Notes: generated by a model not told the origin, from the sequence alone. Shown: positions 1 through 11,544, counted from the first letter of the stretch. The stretch: 45,195 nucleotides of DNA from Candidatus Kuenenia stuttgartensis (GCA_943332855.1 CALQRA010000012.1:1-45195), one strand, 5' to 3'. Numbers and translations are program-made.

Positions 1-2624
<2,624 letters not shown>

Positions 2625-2720
2625 GCCCGTTTTGCCCCATACAAAACGACCGCACCTGCGTCTCCTTGGGAGTGGGGGAGGAAGAGTTTCCTGCCCCTCA
2701 TTCCCCTTTCCCGGTGACGC

Positions 2721-3539
2721 ATGGCTGCCGCTGCCCACTCCGATCCCACCGCGGCCTTCCGCGCCCGGGCCGCAGGGCTCGAGGCGGCGGGGCTGCCGGT
2801 GGCGTGGGCCGGCCCGGCCGCGACCGCGGCCCTCGCCGAGGCGGTGCGGCTCGGGGCCGATGCCGACAGGATTCTCGAAGCGGCCGTCCGCACCGGGCAA
2901 GACGCGGCGACGCGGGCCCGTGGAGCCTGGCGGCCGTGGTTTTATCCAGCACTTGTTTGTGCTGGTGCGGCCCTCGGTGCGGCGCTGTTGGGGACAGGGC
3001 TAACGCCGTTGTTTGAAGGGGTGTATGCCGAGTTCCGCGTCCGGCCGGGGAGTGGCCTGGGGCTCCTCGAGGCCGCCCGGGCCGCGGCACCCTGGCTCCT
3101 CTCAGCCATGCTCATGGCGCTTGCCGTCGCCTGGTGGGCCGCGACCGCGCGCCGCTCCCGATCAGACGGGGCCGATCCGCTCCGGGCAGCGCTGGGATGT
3201 GAAACGCTTGCGGCACTGGCCGACGCTGGCGTTCTCCCCGAGGAAGCCGCGGCCGTGGCCGGGGCGTTCGGGATCGGGGCGGCTCCCTCCACGCCCCCCC
3301 TCATCCCATGGGCCACCGGCCTCGATCTCGGCGGCATGCCGCGCGGTGAAGCCCTTCGGCAGGCAGCACGAGTGGCCCGGGCCCGCGCCGCCCGGCGCGA
3401 CGGTGAAGCGCGCCAGTTCGGGCGGATCGTCGTGGCGCTGGTCATCGCCGGCTTGGCCGTCCTCGCCTATGCCCTCGTCATCTTCCTCCCGGCGATCGAT
3501 TTCTTCATGGCGATCTCCGAGGCCTCCGCCAGCCGCTGA
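2721..3539 (+). CDS. GspF-like membrane protein 1 (diverged)
   Basis: The 272-residue product has an alanine-rich N-terminal helical part and membrane segments near residues 75-97, 126-145 and 235-260. The stretch FYPALVCAGAALGAALL followed by PLFEGVYAEF resembles the core of the GspF/PilC inner-membrane platform, where a transmembrane helix leads into a P-F-E type amphipathic segment. The similarity is weak and the call rests largely on the next two genes, which are clearer. It is shorter than a usual GspF (about 400 residues). It is the first gene of the operon, 96 bases after thiC. Its likely role is part of the assembly platform for the pseudopilins encoded downstream. Confidence 0.55.
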   Translation: MAAAAHSDPTAAFRARAAGLEAAGLPVAWAGPAATAALAEAVRLGADADRILEAAVRTGQDAATRARGAWRPWFYPALVCAGAALGAALLGTGLTPLFEGVYAEFRVRPGSGLGLLEAARAAAPWLLSAMLMALAVAWWAATARRSRSDGADPLRAALGCETLAALADAGVLPEEAAAVAGAFGIGAAPSTPPLIPWATGLDLGGMPRGEALRQAARVARARAARRDGEARQFGRIVVALVIAGLAVLAYALVIFLPAIDFFMAISEASASR

Positions 3540-3560
3540 CGATTCGCGGAAAACCCACCC

Positions 3561-4538
3561 ATGGCTCCCCCCGATACCACCGCCGTCTCTGCTGCCACCG
3601 CCGCGCTTGGCCCCTGGCTCGGCCGCGCGCTCGAAGTCGGCGGTGGGATCATCCCGGCGCTCCGGGCCCTTGGCGCCGAGCTCTCACCGCGCCGCCGCGC
3701 TGCCTGGGAGGAACTCTGCGAGACGCTCGCCGCGGGGGATGCCTCACGGGCCAGCCGGGCCCTCGAGCACGATCCCGACACCTGGATCCCGCTTCTCACC
3801 GCCGCGGCCCCCGGTGCAACCACCGGCGACGGGGCCTCGGAAGCTGCCTTTCTCGCCCGGGCCGTCGATGTGGTCGTGACGGAGGAGACGAAGAGTCGGT
3901 GGTGGCTGCCGCTGGTTTATCCGTTCCTCGTGACACTCCTGGCGGTTGCTGTGACGTCGTTTCTGGCCCTACTTGTCGTGCCGGAGTTCGAGAAGATTCT
4001 CTCCGACTTCGGGATGCGGCTGCCGCTGATCACCGAGGCGCTGATCGGATTCTCCCACTTCCTCCGGGAGGGTTGGGGGGCGCTGCTTGCGGCGGCGGCT
4101 GTGGCGACAGCGCTCTGGCTCACAGCCGGCCGCTGGTGGCCGTCGTGGCTCCGCCTCCCCGGCGGCCGGTTCGCGCAGTCGGGGCGGTTTGCCCGCTTCG
4201 CCGCCGATCTCCTCGCCGCAGAGGTGCCGCAGCCGGTGGCGTTTGCCGTGGCGAGCCATGCGGTCGATCCGCAGCACCGGATGACCGCAGCCGACGAGCC
4301 CCCCCGCTGGCTCTCCGCGACCGTGCGCCACGCCCTCGACGGAACGATGACCGCGGCCACGCGGGTCCGGCTCCTCGACCGGATCGCCACCTGCCACGAC
4401 CTCCGGCTCGCCGCCAGCCGCTCTTGGCTCTCCTGGTGCCTCGGTCCGGTGGCCGTGTTCGTCACCGGCCTTCTTGTCTTCCTCATGGTCCTCGCCCTGT
4501 TCATGCCGCTGATCAAATTGCTCACCGACCTGTCCTGA
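3561..4538 (+). CDS. GspF/PilC-like platform protein 2
   Basis: The 325-residue product contains a clear T2SS/type IV pilus GspF signature at about residues 118-190: a membrane helix beginning YPFLVTLLAV, then VVPEFEKILSDFG, LPLITEAL and a second helix. A last hydrophobic helix lies near the C terminus (about residues 295-320), as in GspF. In known systems this inner-membrane protein couples the cytoplasmic ATPase to growth of the pseudopilus. Only one full GspF repeat is evident, whereas canonical GspF has two. ATG 3561 follows the upstream stop by 21 bases. No secretion ATPase or secretin gene lies in the window, so these must be encoded elsewhere if the system works. Confidence 0.8.
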   Translation: MAPPDTTAVSAATAALGPWLGRALEVGGGIIPALRALGAELSPRRRAAWEELCETLAAGDASRASRALEHDPDTWIPLLTAAAPGATTGDGASEAAFLARAVDVVVTEETKSRWWLPLVYPFLVTLLAVAVTSFLALLVVPEFEKILSDFGMRLPLITEALIGFSHFLREGWGALLAAAAVATALWLTAGRWWPSWLRLPGGRFAQSGRFARFAADLLAAEVPQPVAFAVASHAVDPQHRMTAADEPPRWLSATVRHALDGTMTAATRVRLLDRIATCHDLRLAASRSWLSWCLGPVAVFVTGLLVFLMVLALFMPLIKLLTDLS

Positions 4539-4560
4539 CGCCGTTGCTTCCGGTGCCCCG

Positions 4561-5661
4561 ATGTCGCTTTTCCCCACCTTCGCCAAATATCTCGCCGCCC
4601 GCGGGATCGACTCCCAGGCGTCGCAGCAGGGGCTGTTTGCCACGCTCTTTGGCATGTTCCTGCCGACGTCGTCGGGGCAGCGGCGGGCGCTGGCGGAATT
4701 GCTCGCCTTGGGGCTCGACGAGGGGCTCCCGCTCGCCCCGCTCCTTGCGGCCTGGGCCGCCGATGAGCGTGGCTGGCAGGCCGCGAGAGTGAGGAAGCTC
4801 GCCAAGCTCGTGGCCGCAGGCATGCCGCTCGACGCGGCGCTTGTGCGGGTGCGCGGAGCCCTCCGCCCCCAGGATGCGACGGCGCTTTCCGTAGCAACAA
4901 CGCTCCATGGCAATGCCACCGAAGCACTCGCTGGCTTTAGCGCGCCGGCGGCCTCGACCGAACCGGTGGAGCGCGATATTCGCTGGGTGCTGGGATACGC
5001 GGCCACGCTCCTCCTCGTGAGCCTGCCGGCCTTGACCTTCGTGATGGTCAAGCTCCTGCCGATGTTCCGGAAGATTCTCGATGACTTCGAGATGGAGGAA
5101 TCTCCCTGGATGACACTCCTGCGGTGGCTCGGCAACTCTTTCGTGAACTATTGGTATCTCCCGCTGCTTGCGATCCTCGTCGCCCGGATCGCATCCCGCC
5201 TCGCCCCGCGGGCCTGGGCTGGGCTGCGGCGGACTTTGGGCCTTGGCGGCCTGGGAGTGCTCGGCGACGCCCGAGCCGCCGATTGGCTTGGCAGCCTCGA
5301 TGTCGCGGCGCGGGCCGGGGAGGGGGAGGCGCAGGCCGCTCAGGCCCTGGCATTGGGGACGATCGACCGGGGCCTTCGCTCGACGCTCAAGGAGAAAGCG
5401 CAGGGCCCAGACCGGGCCGCCCGATCGAGTCGAGCGGGAGTCCTCTCGCCAGCCGAAGCCGCAGCCCTCGATGCCAGCCCTGAGGCCGGCTGGGTGACGC
5501 GGGCGCTTGCTCGCCGCCACCGGGAGCGGATCCTCGAGCGGATGTGGCTCCTCTCTGATTTGATCCTTCCGGCGTTCGTGATGGCGATGGGAGTCTTCGT
5601 CTTCATCCTCGCCATGGGGGTGATGGAGCCGCTCTTCGACATGATTCGGGGGCTCGCCTGA
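4561..5661 (+). CDS. GspF/PilC-like platform protein 3
   Basis: The 366-residue product has the GspF pattern of a transmembrane helix (about residues 140-165), then KLLPMFRKILDDFEME, a second helix near 200-215 and a C-terminal helix near 335-360. The N-terminal region includes the helical bundle seen in GspF cytoplasmic domains (GLDEGLPLAPLL, then LAKLVAAGMPLDAAL). It is the closest of the three to ordinary GspF in length and layout. It starts 22 bases after the previous gene and its TGA shares one base with the next ATG at 5661. Three GspF-like genes in a row is unusual. Confidence 0.8.
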   Translation: MSLFPTFAKYLAARGIDSQASQQGLFATLFGMFLPTSSGQRRALAELLALGLDEGLPLAPLLAAWAADERGWQAARVRKLAKLVAAGMPLDAALVRVRGALRPQDATALSVATTLHGNATEALAGFSAPAASTEPVERDIRWVLGYAATLLLVSLPALTFVMVKLLPMFRKILDDFEMEESPWMTLLRWLGNSFVNYWYLPLLAILVARIASRLAPRAWAGLRRTLGLGGLGVLGDARAADWLGSLDVAARAGEGEAQAAQALALGTIDRGLRSTLKEKAQGPDRAARSSRAGVLSPAEAAALDASPEAGWVTRALARRHRERILERMWLLSDLILPAFVMAMGVFVFILAMGVMEPLFDMIRGLA

Positions 5662-6101
5662 TGACCACGCATCGCCTCACACGCCGCGCCGATCACGGGA
5701 ACATGAGGCGCCGCGGGATCACCCTCTTCGAGCTCCTCGTCTCCTTCGGGATCCTCTCCGTCATCATCTCGGTGTCGGCGGGGCTCCTCGTTCGCCACGG
5801 CCGGCTGCTCGTCTCGGGTCGCAACCAACGCCTCGCCGTCGAGGAGCTTGCCAATCGGATGGAAGTCCTCCAATCGCTCCCTCCGACCGCACGCGAGGCC
5901 TTCCTCGCTGCCCCCGCGCCCTCCCCCTTCGCCGCGGCGCACCTCCCGGGGGCGACGCTCGCCGCCGTCGCCGCCGCCCCTGACGACGATGGCCTGCAGC
6001 GAATCGAGCTGGCGATCGAGTGGAATGAACCTGGCCGCCGCGGCCACCCGCTTCGCCTGGCCGGATGGCTCCGCGGCACGTCAGGGGAGGGAGCACCATG
6101 A
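5661..6101 (+). CDS. pseudopilin-like protein (type II/IV, GspI or PilV-like)
   Basis: The product has a class III prepilin signal: basic residues, then G, then ITLFELLVSFGILSVIIS, with the conserved Glu at position +5 after the predicted prepilin-peptidase cut. ATG 5661 overlaps the upstream stop by one base and gives 146 residues with a 19-residue leader. ATG 5703 would give 132 residues and a shorter, more typical MRRRG leader. Either start is possible; 5661 is given because of the overlap. The mature protein should be an inner-membrane minor pseudopilin with a short globular domain. Its stop overlaps the next start as ATGA. Confidence 0.75.
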   Translation: MTTHRLTRRADHGNMRRRGITLFELLVSFGILSVIISVSAGLLVRHGRLLVSGRNQRLAVEELANRMEVLQSLPPTAREAFLAAPAPSPFAAAHLPGATLAAVAAAPDDDGLQRIELAIEWNEPGRRGHPLRLAGWLRGTSGEGAP

Positions 6102-6742
6102 AAACGATGAGACGCATGACACCCCCGATCTCCGCTCGGCGTCCACCGCGGGGCATCTCACTGATCGAGCTTCTCATGGCGATGGGGGGGGTGACCCTTG
6201 TCATCACCTCCAGCGCCATGCTCCTCCACGGCGTGATGCGGGCCCAGTCGGAGAGCCGCCGATTCTTCGACGACGAGCGGACCAGCGCCCGCCTCGCCCG
6301 AGTGTTCCGGGCCGATGTCCATGCCGCGGCACAAGTCGATGCCCAGGTCGACGCCCAAGTCGATGCCCAAGTTGCGGCGCCGGCCGGGGAACGGCTCGTG
6401 GCCTTCACGCTCCCCGATGGCGGCACGATCGAGTACCGTCACTCGGCTGACCATCGACAGATCCAGCGGCGTCTCCTCACTCCCGGCAACGAAGCGCCAG
6501 TGGCCCGCGAGGACTATTCGCTTGCTGGGCCGTGCGCCGCGATCGTGACCGTGGCCCAGCAACAGATTCATCTCGAGCTCGGCGCCGAGGGAGCAGACGG
6601 AGAACTCGCCCCCCCGGGCGTCGTGCGGCCGCCACGAACCCCCGCCGAGGCAAAAAGAAAGCCGCCAGCACTCACCGTCGAGGCAGATCTCGGCCGAGAT
6701 CTCCGCTTCCTGCCGGCGCGTGACGGGGAGGCGCGACCATGA
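6098..6742 (+). CDS. pseudopilin-like protein (GspJ or PilW-like)
   Basis: ATG 6098 is preceded by a strong purine run (GGGGAGGG, 6084-6091) and overlaps the upstream stop as ATGA, so it is preferred over the in-frame ATG at 6065. The 214-residue product has a prepilin signal (RGISLIELLMAMGGVTLV) with Glu at +5, and a larger globular domain, as in GspJ/PilW minor pseudopilins. Residues 79-94 are a degenerate four-unit repeat of the tetrapeptide QVDA encoded by 12-bp units. The stop overlaps the next start as ATGA at 6739-6742. Partners are the other pseudopilins of this operon. Confidence 0.7.
   Translation: MKTMRRMTPPISARRPPRGISLIELLMAMGGVTLVITSSAMLLHGVMRAQSESRRFFDDERTSARLARVFRADVHAAAQVDAQVDAQVDAQVAAPAGERLVAFTLPDGGTIEYRHSADHRQIQRRLLTPGNEAPVAREDYSLAGPCAAIVTVAQQQIHLELGAEGADGELAPPGVVRPPRTPAEAKRKPPALTVEADLGRDLRFLPARDGEARP
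6332..6379 (+). repeat. 12-bp tandem repeat, four units, in a pseudopilin gene
   Basis: Units at 6332-6343, 6344-6355, 6356-6367 and 6368-6379 encode QVDA, QVDA, QVDA and QVAA. Units 1 and 3 are identical, unit 2 differs at two wobble bases, and unit 4 has drifted. The repeat keeps the frame and sits in a probable linker. Confidence 0.85.
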
Positions 6743-7230
6743 CCCACCCTTCCTGCCATCCGCTGCCGTCGCAATCCCGTCGTGGCGCGACGCTCATCGC
6801 GGTCCTCGTGGCAATGGCCGTTGTCCTGGTCATGCTCGGCGGGATGCTGAAGATCGCCCTTCTGGGGCGGCGCCAGTTCCTCAAAGAGCTTGAGCTCCGT
6901 CAGGCGGAGTGCCTCCTCGAAGCCGCTGCCGAGCGGGCCGTCATCCGTCTCCGCGCCGAGCCGGCCTGGACCGGCGGGCGCACGACCGTGGCTTCCGAGG
7001 AGATCGTCGGGAAGGGGGCCGCGGAGGTGACCACGTCGGTCACGCTCACGCCCGACGGCGTTAGCCTCGGCCTTGTCGTTGAGTATCCCGCCGGGCGGCC
7101 CGATTCGGTCCGCCGCGAGCGCGCCATCCGCGTGGCCCGGGACGTTCTCCAGCCCCTTCCATCGCCCACCGTTCCACCATCCACCGTTCCCGAACCATCT
7201 CCTGCCGTTACCCCGGAGGCTCTCCCATGA
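6739..7230 (+). CDS. pilus-assembly-like membrane protein (GspK/PilX-like)
   Basis: The 163-residue product starts with a basic stretch and then RRGATLIAVLVAMAVVLVML, a single hydrophobic helix of the kind found in GspK/PilX minor pseudopilins, which often lack the +5 Glu; here the +5 residue is Ile. A helix rich in E, R and L follows (KELELRQAECLLEAAAERA), a PilX/GspK-like feature. The tail is a proline-threonine-rich segment (PSPTVPPSTVPEPSPAVTP), probably disordered. Start and stop both overlap neighbours as ATGA, so translation is likely coupled. The family assignment rests on position and helix pattern, not on a firm domain match. Confidence 0.6.
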   Translation: MTHPSCHPLPSQSRRGATLIAVLVAMAVVLVMLGGMLKIALLGRRQFLKELELRQAECLLEAAAERAVIRLRAEPAWTGGRTTVASEEIVGKGAAEVTTSVTLTPDGVSLGLVVEYPAGRPDSVRRERAIRVARDVLQPLPSPTVPPSTVPEPSPAVTPEALP

Positions 7231-8135
7231 CCACCGACCGTTCCCACCGCCGGCTGCGGGCGTTCACGCTCGTCGAGCTGCTCGTCGTCATCGCCATCAT
7301 CGGCACGCTCGTCGGCCTCCTCCTCCCGGCCGTGCAGTCCGCCCGTGAGGCCGCCAGGCGCTGCTCCTGCTTGAACAACACGACGCAGCTCGGCCTCGCC
7401 CTCCACAACCACGAGTTCCACACCGGCCACTTCCCGGCCGGCGTCACCAATCCCGACGGCCCGATCAGAAACGAGGCCGTCGGCCAGCATGTTTCCTGGA
7501 CGGTGCACGTGCTCCCCTACATGGAGCAAAACAGCCTCTTCCGGATGTTCGACCAGCAGGCCGGGGCCTACGCCGAGGTCAACGACACGCTGCGACGGTC
7601 GAATATCGCGGTGCTGCGTTGCCCGTCCTCCCCCGGGCCGAGGGGGGGCGACCAGAGTGGCGCAAGCCCCATCGGATGGTCGAGCTACGTCGGCTGCCAC
7701 AACTCGGTCGAGGCGCCGATCGACGTCGGCAACGACGGCCTCCTGTTCCTCAACAGCCGGATCCGGTTCGACGACATCCTCGACGGCAGCTCGCATACGC
7801 TCCTTGTCTCGGAGCACGTTTTTGAAGATCCCGATCCCAATAACGGTGTCTCCCCGATCGAGCTCGGCTGGCCGTCGGGAACGCGGGCGACGCTGCGGAA
7901 CACCGGCCGGAAGATCGAGCAATTCTCGATGCGGCGGATCACCGGACTCGCCGAGGACGAGCCGGCCGAAAAGGGGCCGCTGTTTGTCGGCGGATTCGGT
8001 GCCTATCACCCCGGCATGGCGGTGGCGGGGATGGGCGACGGTTCGACGCGGGCACTCTCCTTCACGATCGACCGCGAGGTCCTCCACGCCCTCGGCAGCC
8101 GGGCCGGTGGCGAGCTTCCCAACGCCGAGTGGTGA
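7227..8135 (+). CDS. DUF1559 prepilin-like protein
   Basis: This 302-residue protein belongs to the DUF1559 (SBP_bac_10) family, greatly expanded in planctomycetes. The N-terminal prepilin signal reads AFTLVELLVVIAIIGTLVGL, with Glu at +5, and continues into the family motif LLPAVQSAREAARR. The C-terminal block contains AYHPGMAVAGMGDGSTRAL, matching the family pattern of a His followed by a DG pair. The protein is likely membrane-anchored and processed by prepilin peptidase; its function is unknown. It is the last gene of the operon and overlaps its upstream partner as ATGA. The DUF1559 gene sitting with GspF-like and pseudopilin genes suggests that it forms the fibre or a surface subunit. 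Confidence 0.9.
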   Translation: MTTDRSHRRLRAFTLVELLVVIAIIGTLVGLLLPAVQSAREAARRCSCLNNTTQLGLALHNHEFHTGHFPAGVTNPDGPIRNEAVGQHVSWTVHVLPYMEQNSLFRMFDQQAGAYAEVNDTLRRSNIAVLRCPSSPGPRGGDQSGASPIGWSSYVGCHNSVEAPIDVGNDGLLFLNSRIRFDDILDGSSHTLLVSEHVFEDPDPNNGVSPIELGWPSGTRATLRNTGRKIEQFSMRRITGLAEDEPAEKGPLFVGGFGAYHPGMAVAGMGDGSTRALSFTIDREVLHALGSRAGGELPNAEW

Positions 8136-8153
8136 GCAACGCCACCGCTCCCG

Positions 8154-8183
8154 TGGCCCGGTGACGTTGCCGTCACCGGGCCA
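8154..8183. terminator. bidirectional hairpin between convergent operons
   Basis: A perfect 13-bp stem (arms 8154-8166 and 8171-8183) encloses the four-base loop TTGC. It lies in the 54-base gap between the stop of the DUF1559 gene and the stop of the convergent GH130 gene. No clear T-run follows on either strand, so termination may depend on the stem alone or on Rho. Confidence 0.7.
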
Positions 8184-8189
8184 GGAGGC

Positions 8190-9185
8190 TTAGATCGTCA
8201 TCCCGGGGCGATCGCGCGGCGGCGGGACGGGGCAGGTGCGGAGATAGGCGAGGATTTCCGAGAGGTTCGCCGTCGCCAGCGCCAGGCAGGAATCGGCACC
8301 GCCGTAGTACATCCGGATCACGCCGGTCGCCTCATCGAGGATCCAGCCGCAGGGAAAGACGACACCGTTGACATCCCCCTGGCGCTCGTAGGGGAGCTCC
8401 GGGGCGAACACCCAGTCGTCGCTGCGGCGGATCACCCGCCACGGCTGCTCGAGGTCGAGCAGCGCAAACCCGAGCCGATAGAGGCAGCCACCGGCGGTGT
8501 GGCGAACGCCGTGATAGAGGAGGAGCCAGCCGTCGGGCGTCTCCAGCGGCGGGGGGCTCAAGCCGATCTTGTTGGCGTCCCACCAGGCTCCGCGGCGGGC
8601 ATGGAGGAGGACATGGTGATCCCCCCAATGCCGCAGGTCGGGGGAGAACGACAGCCAGATGTGGGCCCCGGAGCTCCCCGCCGACACCGGCCGGTGAATC
8701 ATGGCGTAGCGGCCGCCGAACTGGCGGGGAAAGATCGCGGCGTCCTTGTCCTCCGGCGGCATGACTGGACCGAGCCGGACGAATGTCTTGAAGTCGACCG
8801 TCGAAGCGAGCGACACCAGCGGCCCGATCGGGGAGAACGACGTGTAGGTGATGATCCACTCCGCGCGATCGGCCACCCACGTAATGCGGGCGTCTTCCAC
8901 CCCCCAGGCCTCTTCGGCGTAATTCGCCGGGTCGGGGGGAAACGTCGGCTTGGGATCGATCCGCCAGTTGGAAATCCCGTCGGCACTCCTGGCCACACAC
9001 AGATGCGAATGGCCGCGACGATCCTCGACTCGCACCAGGAGGAGCGTCTCGTCGCCAACCTGACAGGCCGCGGCATTGAAAACGGTGTGTGCCGGATAGG
9101 GCCAGTCGTCGGCGGTGAGGATCGGATTGCCTTCGTAGCGCTGGAACAATTCCGGATAGTGCCGTTTGCTGGCGATGGGAGTCAT
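8190..9185 (-). CDS. GH130 family glycoside phosphorylase or hydrolase
   Basis: The 331-residue product matches the GH130 five-bladed propeller family, cytoplasmic enzymes that mostly phosphorolyse beta-mannosides. Visible signatures include AWGVEDARITWV (the family G-V-E-D-x-R-I motif, whose Asp is the catalytic acid), IFPRQFGGRYAMIHRP, WDANKIGLSPPP, GWLLLYHGV and YYGGADSCLALA. The Arg and His in the HRP region are those that bind phosphate in the phosphorylases, which favours phosphorylase over hydrolase. The start at 9185 overlaps the stop of the upstream gene as ATGA. It is the last of three coupled genes with a GT4 enzyme and a toroid protein. The exact linkage (beta-1,4 or beta-1,2) cannot be read. 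Confidence 0.88.
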   Translation of the reverse strand: MTPIASKRHYPELFQRYEGNPILTADDWPYPAHTVFNAAACQVGDETLLLVRVEDRRGHSHLCVARSADGISNWRIDPKPTFPPDPANYAEEAWGVEDARITWVADRAEWIITYTSFSPIGPLVSLASTVDFKTFVRLGPVMPPEDKDAAIFPRQFGGRYAMIHRPVSAGSSGAHIWLSFSPDLRHWGDHHVLLHARRGAWWDANKIGLSPPPLETPDGWLLLYHGVRHTAGGCLYRLGFALLDLEQPWRVIRRSDDWVFAPELPYERQGDVNGVVFPCGWILDEATGVIRMYYGGADSCLALATANLSEILAYLRTCPVPPPRDRPGMTI

Positions 9186-10294
9186 GCGTCGGTGCATTCC
9201 AGGGGGGTGCGGAGGGGAGAAAAGGGGAGGATGGCGGCTGCCACGCCGAGGCCATCGACGGGCGGGAGCGTGCTCCCGAGCCACTCGGTCCAGAGCGCGG
9301 CGAGGGTCGATTCGGCCCCCTGGTTGCGGTTGGGGCCGTTCTGCTGGAGGCCGTCGCAGCACCCGCCCGTGAGTGGATCGGTGAGGGGGACGCGCAGGCT
9401 GTTGCGCCCCGCGAACCAGGCCTGGGCCCGGTGGAACGTAGCGAGATGCCGGCTGTCGCCACGCGCGGCGAAGGCTGCCAGCGCCGCCTCGGCCATCGTC
9501 GAGGCCTCGACCGGCTGCTGGTCGTAGGGGGATTTTGTCTCGCCCCGGGCATACCAATCGAGGTTGCCGACGGGCCAGAAGCAATCGTCGACGGTGGTCT
9601 CCACGACGAGGAAGCCGAAGGTTGCCTCGGCGACCGACAGGAAAGGCCCTTCCGGCCAGAGCTCGGCGGCGGCAAACAAGCTGTGCGGGAGGACGGCGTT
9701 GGCATACGTCATCCTTGATTCAAACCACGGCCAATCGGGGCGGTGGGACCGGGAGAAAGCCACCGTGAGCCGCAGCGCTGCCTGATGCGCCACCGTCTCC
9801 AGCGCCCGCGCTTCGCGGATGTCGGCCTTGTGGAGATGCGACCAGGCGAGGATCACGTAGGCCTGGGCCCGCAGGCTGCGGATCTCGGCGAGCGTCGGCA
9901 GGACGGTCTTGATCAGTTCCCAGGCCACCGACCGGTAGCCCTCGGGGAGCCGACTGCCGAGGACCTCGGCCAGCGCTAAAACAGCCTGCCCCTGGCAATC
10001 GCCGGTGCCGGTCGCATCGAGCCAGTCACGCTGATAACTGAGAAAATTGTGGAAGCCCTTCACCTGACAGCGGGCATGCTCGAGGAAGCTCAAATAGCAC
10101 GACACCCTCGACAGCATTCGTTCGTCCGGAGCCTGGCTCCACAAGCGCGTGCAGAGGCGGAGGGCGCGGGCGTTGTCGTCGGTGGTGTAGCCGCTCTCCC
10201 GGCGTGGGATCCCGTAGATCGCATGCTGGATCAGACCGGTGCAGTCGGTCATCCGGTCGAGGTGGGAGAGGAGGAGGCGGGTGGGGGCGGTCAT
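9182..10294 (-). CDS. alpha/alpha-toroid protein of a GT4-GH130 operon
   Basis: The 370-residue soluble protein is mostly helical and rich in aromatic and acidic residues, as in (alpha/alpha)6 toroid enzymes and epimerases. Motif-like stretches include [38 protein letters not shown] and [18 protein letters not shown]. The DDNARAL segment and the repeated W-D/E pairs suggest a sugar-binding cleft. I do not recognise a named family with certainty; related domains occur next to or fused with GT4 glycosyltransferases. It overlaps both neighbours as ATGA, which ties its role to the same glycan or oligosaccharide. There is no signal peptide, so it should be cytoplasmic. Confidence 0.65.
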   Translation of the reverse strand: MTAPTRLLLSHLDRMTDCTGLIQHAIYGIPRRESGYTTDDNARALRLCTRLWSQAPDERMLSRVSCYLSFLEHARCQVKGFHNFLSYQRDWLDATGTGDCQGQAVLALAEVLGSRLPEGYRSVAWELIKTVLPTLAEIRSLRAQAYVILAWSHLHKADIREARALETVAHQAALRLTVAFSRSHRPDWPWFESRMTYANAVLPHSLFAAAELWPEGPFLSVAEATFGFLVVETTVDDCFWPVGNLDWYARGETKSPYDQQPVEASTMAEAALAAFAARGDSRHLATFHRAQAWFAGRNSLRVPLTDPLTGGCCDGLQQNGPNRNQGAESTLAALWTEWLGSTLPPVDGLGVAAAILPFSPLRTPLECTDA

Positions 10295-11544
10295 CGGGCC
10301 TCCCCGTGGAGCGCGGTGACGAGCGCGGAAGCCGATAACTCCGACCGCACATCGCGTGGGGTTGGCCGGCGATCCTCCGCGGCGACCCGGCCGAAGAGGT
10401 CGTGGTAGCTGCGGCCGACGTTCGGCCAGAACATCGGCCGGACGTAGCGGTAGGCCTTCTGCTGGGTCTGCATGCGCAGCCTGTCGTCCGTGAGCAGGAG
10501 AATGGCGGCGCGGGCGAGGCTGTCGCTGTCGGAGAAGGGAACGAGGATCCCGCGCCCCTCCGCCAGCATCTCACAGGCATAGAGGTACGGCGTGCTGATG
10601 ACCGCGCCGACGACGGCCATGGCGTAGGCCATCGTGCCGCTGGCGATCTGATCCTTGCCGGGGTAGGGAGTGACGAACACATCGCAGGCCTGGAGATGGG
10701 CGAGCAGCTCCGGGAGCGACAGATAGCGATTGACAAACCGCACGTGGTCGCCGACGCCGAGCGACCGAGCCAGCTCGGCGAGCCCTTCGCGGTAGACCTC
10801 CCCTTCCTGGAGCTTCACCTGGGGGTGGGTCGCCCCGACGATCAGATAGAGGACCTCCGGGCAGGCGGCCACCACCGCCGGGAGGCCGCGGATCATGTGC
10901 TCGAGCCCCTTGCCGCGGTTGATGAGACCGAAGGTGCAGATCAGCCGGCGACCGGCGAGCCCGAGTGACTCCTGGAGCGAATCATCGCGGGAAGGATGGC
11001 GCGGGTCGTCGCGGCCAAAAGGCACCGGAGGGACACCGTGGGGAATGATCCGCACGGAATCGGGATCGACACCGTAATCCTCTTCGAGCAACCGGGCCGC
11101 GATCCGGGTCATCACAACAACGCGCCGGCTGCGTGCCGCGAGCTCGCGGACGATCCGCCGCGGCGCCGGTTGAGGCTCCGGGAGGAGGGTGTGGAAGGTG
11201 GTCACGATCGGCTTCGTGCAGGCCGCCGCGAAGTCGAGGATCCGGCAGCCCCAGTCGCCTGGATAGAGCCCGAACTCGTGCTGGAGGTTGACGACGTCGC
11301 AGGGGCCGTCATTGGCAACCTCGGCGGCGAAGGTGTAGGCCTCGGGGCGACGGTTGTCGATGACATGCGTCACCCGCGGATCGTTCGTGGGGATGGTGGC
11401 GATCCGCTCGATCGCCGCGACCGACGACACGGCCTGCCCGGCGGCCAGATCGACCGCATCGGCGGTGTCTTTGGTGAAGGTCGCCAGCCCGCACGCCTCG
11501 GGGGGATAGGTGGAGATAAAAAGCGGGCGCACGGGGTCAAGCAT
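10291..11544 (-). CDS. GT4 family glycosyltransferase
   Basis: The 417-residue product has the GT-B fold layout of retaining GT4 enzymes. The N-terminal domain begins [17 protein letters not shown] and includes [14 protein letters not shown]. The C-terminal nucleotide-sugar domain includes [28 protein letters not shown] and a late E in [19 protein letters not shown] followed by [10 protein letters not shown]4 enzymes use GDP- or UDP-activated sugars; the donor here is unknown, but the downstream GH130 gene suggests mannose. The start at 11544 has the strongest Shine-Dalgarno in the window: GGAGGTGAT two bases before ATG. It is the first gene of a three-gene coupled operon. Confidence 0.9.
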   Translation of the reverse strand: MLDPVRPLFISTYPPEACGLATFTKDTADAVDLAAGQAVSSVAAIERIATIPTNDPRVTHVIDNRRPEAYTFAAEVANDGPCDVVNLQHEFGLYPGDWGCRILDFAAACTKPIVTTFHTLLPEPQPAPRRIVRELAARSRRVVVMTRIAARLLEEDYGVDPDSVRIIPHGVPPVPFGRDDPRHPSRDDSLQESLGLAGRRLICTFGLINRGKGLEHMIRGLPAVVAACPEVLYLIVGATHPQVKLQEGEVYREGLAELARSLGVGDHVRFVNRYLSLPELLAHLQACDVFVTPYPGKDQIASGTMAYAMAVVGAVISTPYLYACEMLAEGRGILVPFSDSDSLARAAILLLTDDRLRMQTQQKAYRYVRPMFWPNVGRSYHDLFGRVAAEDRRPTPRDVRSELSASALVTALHGEAR

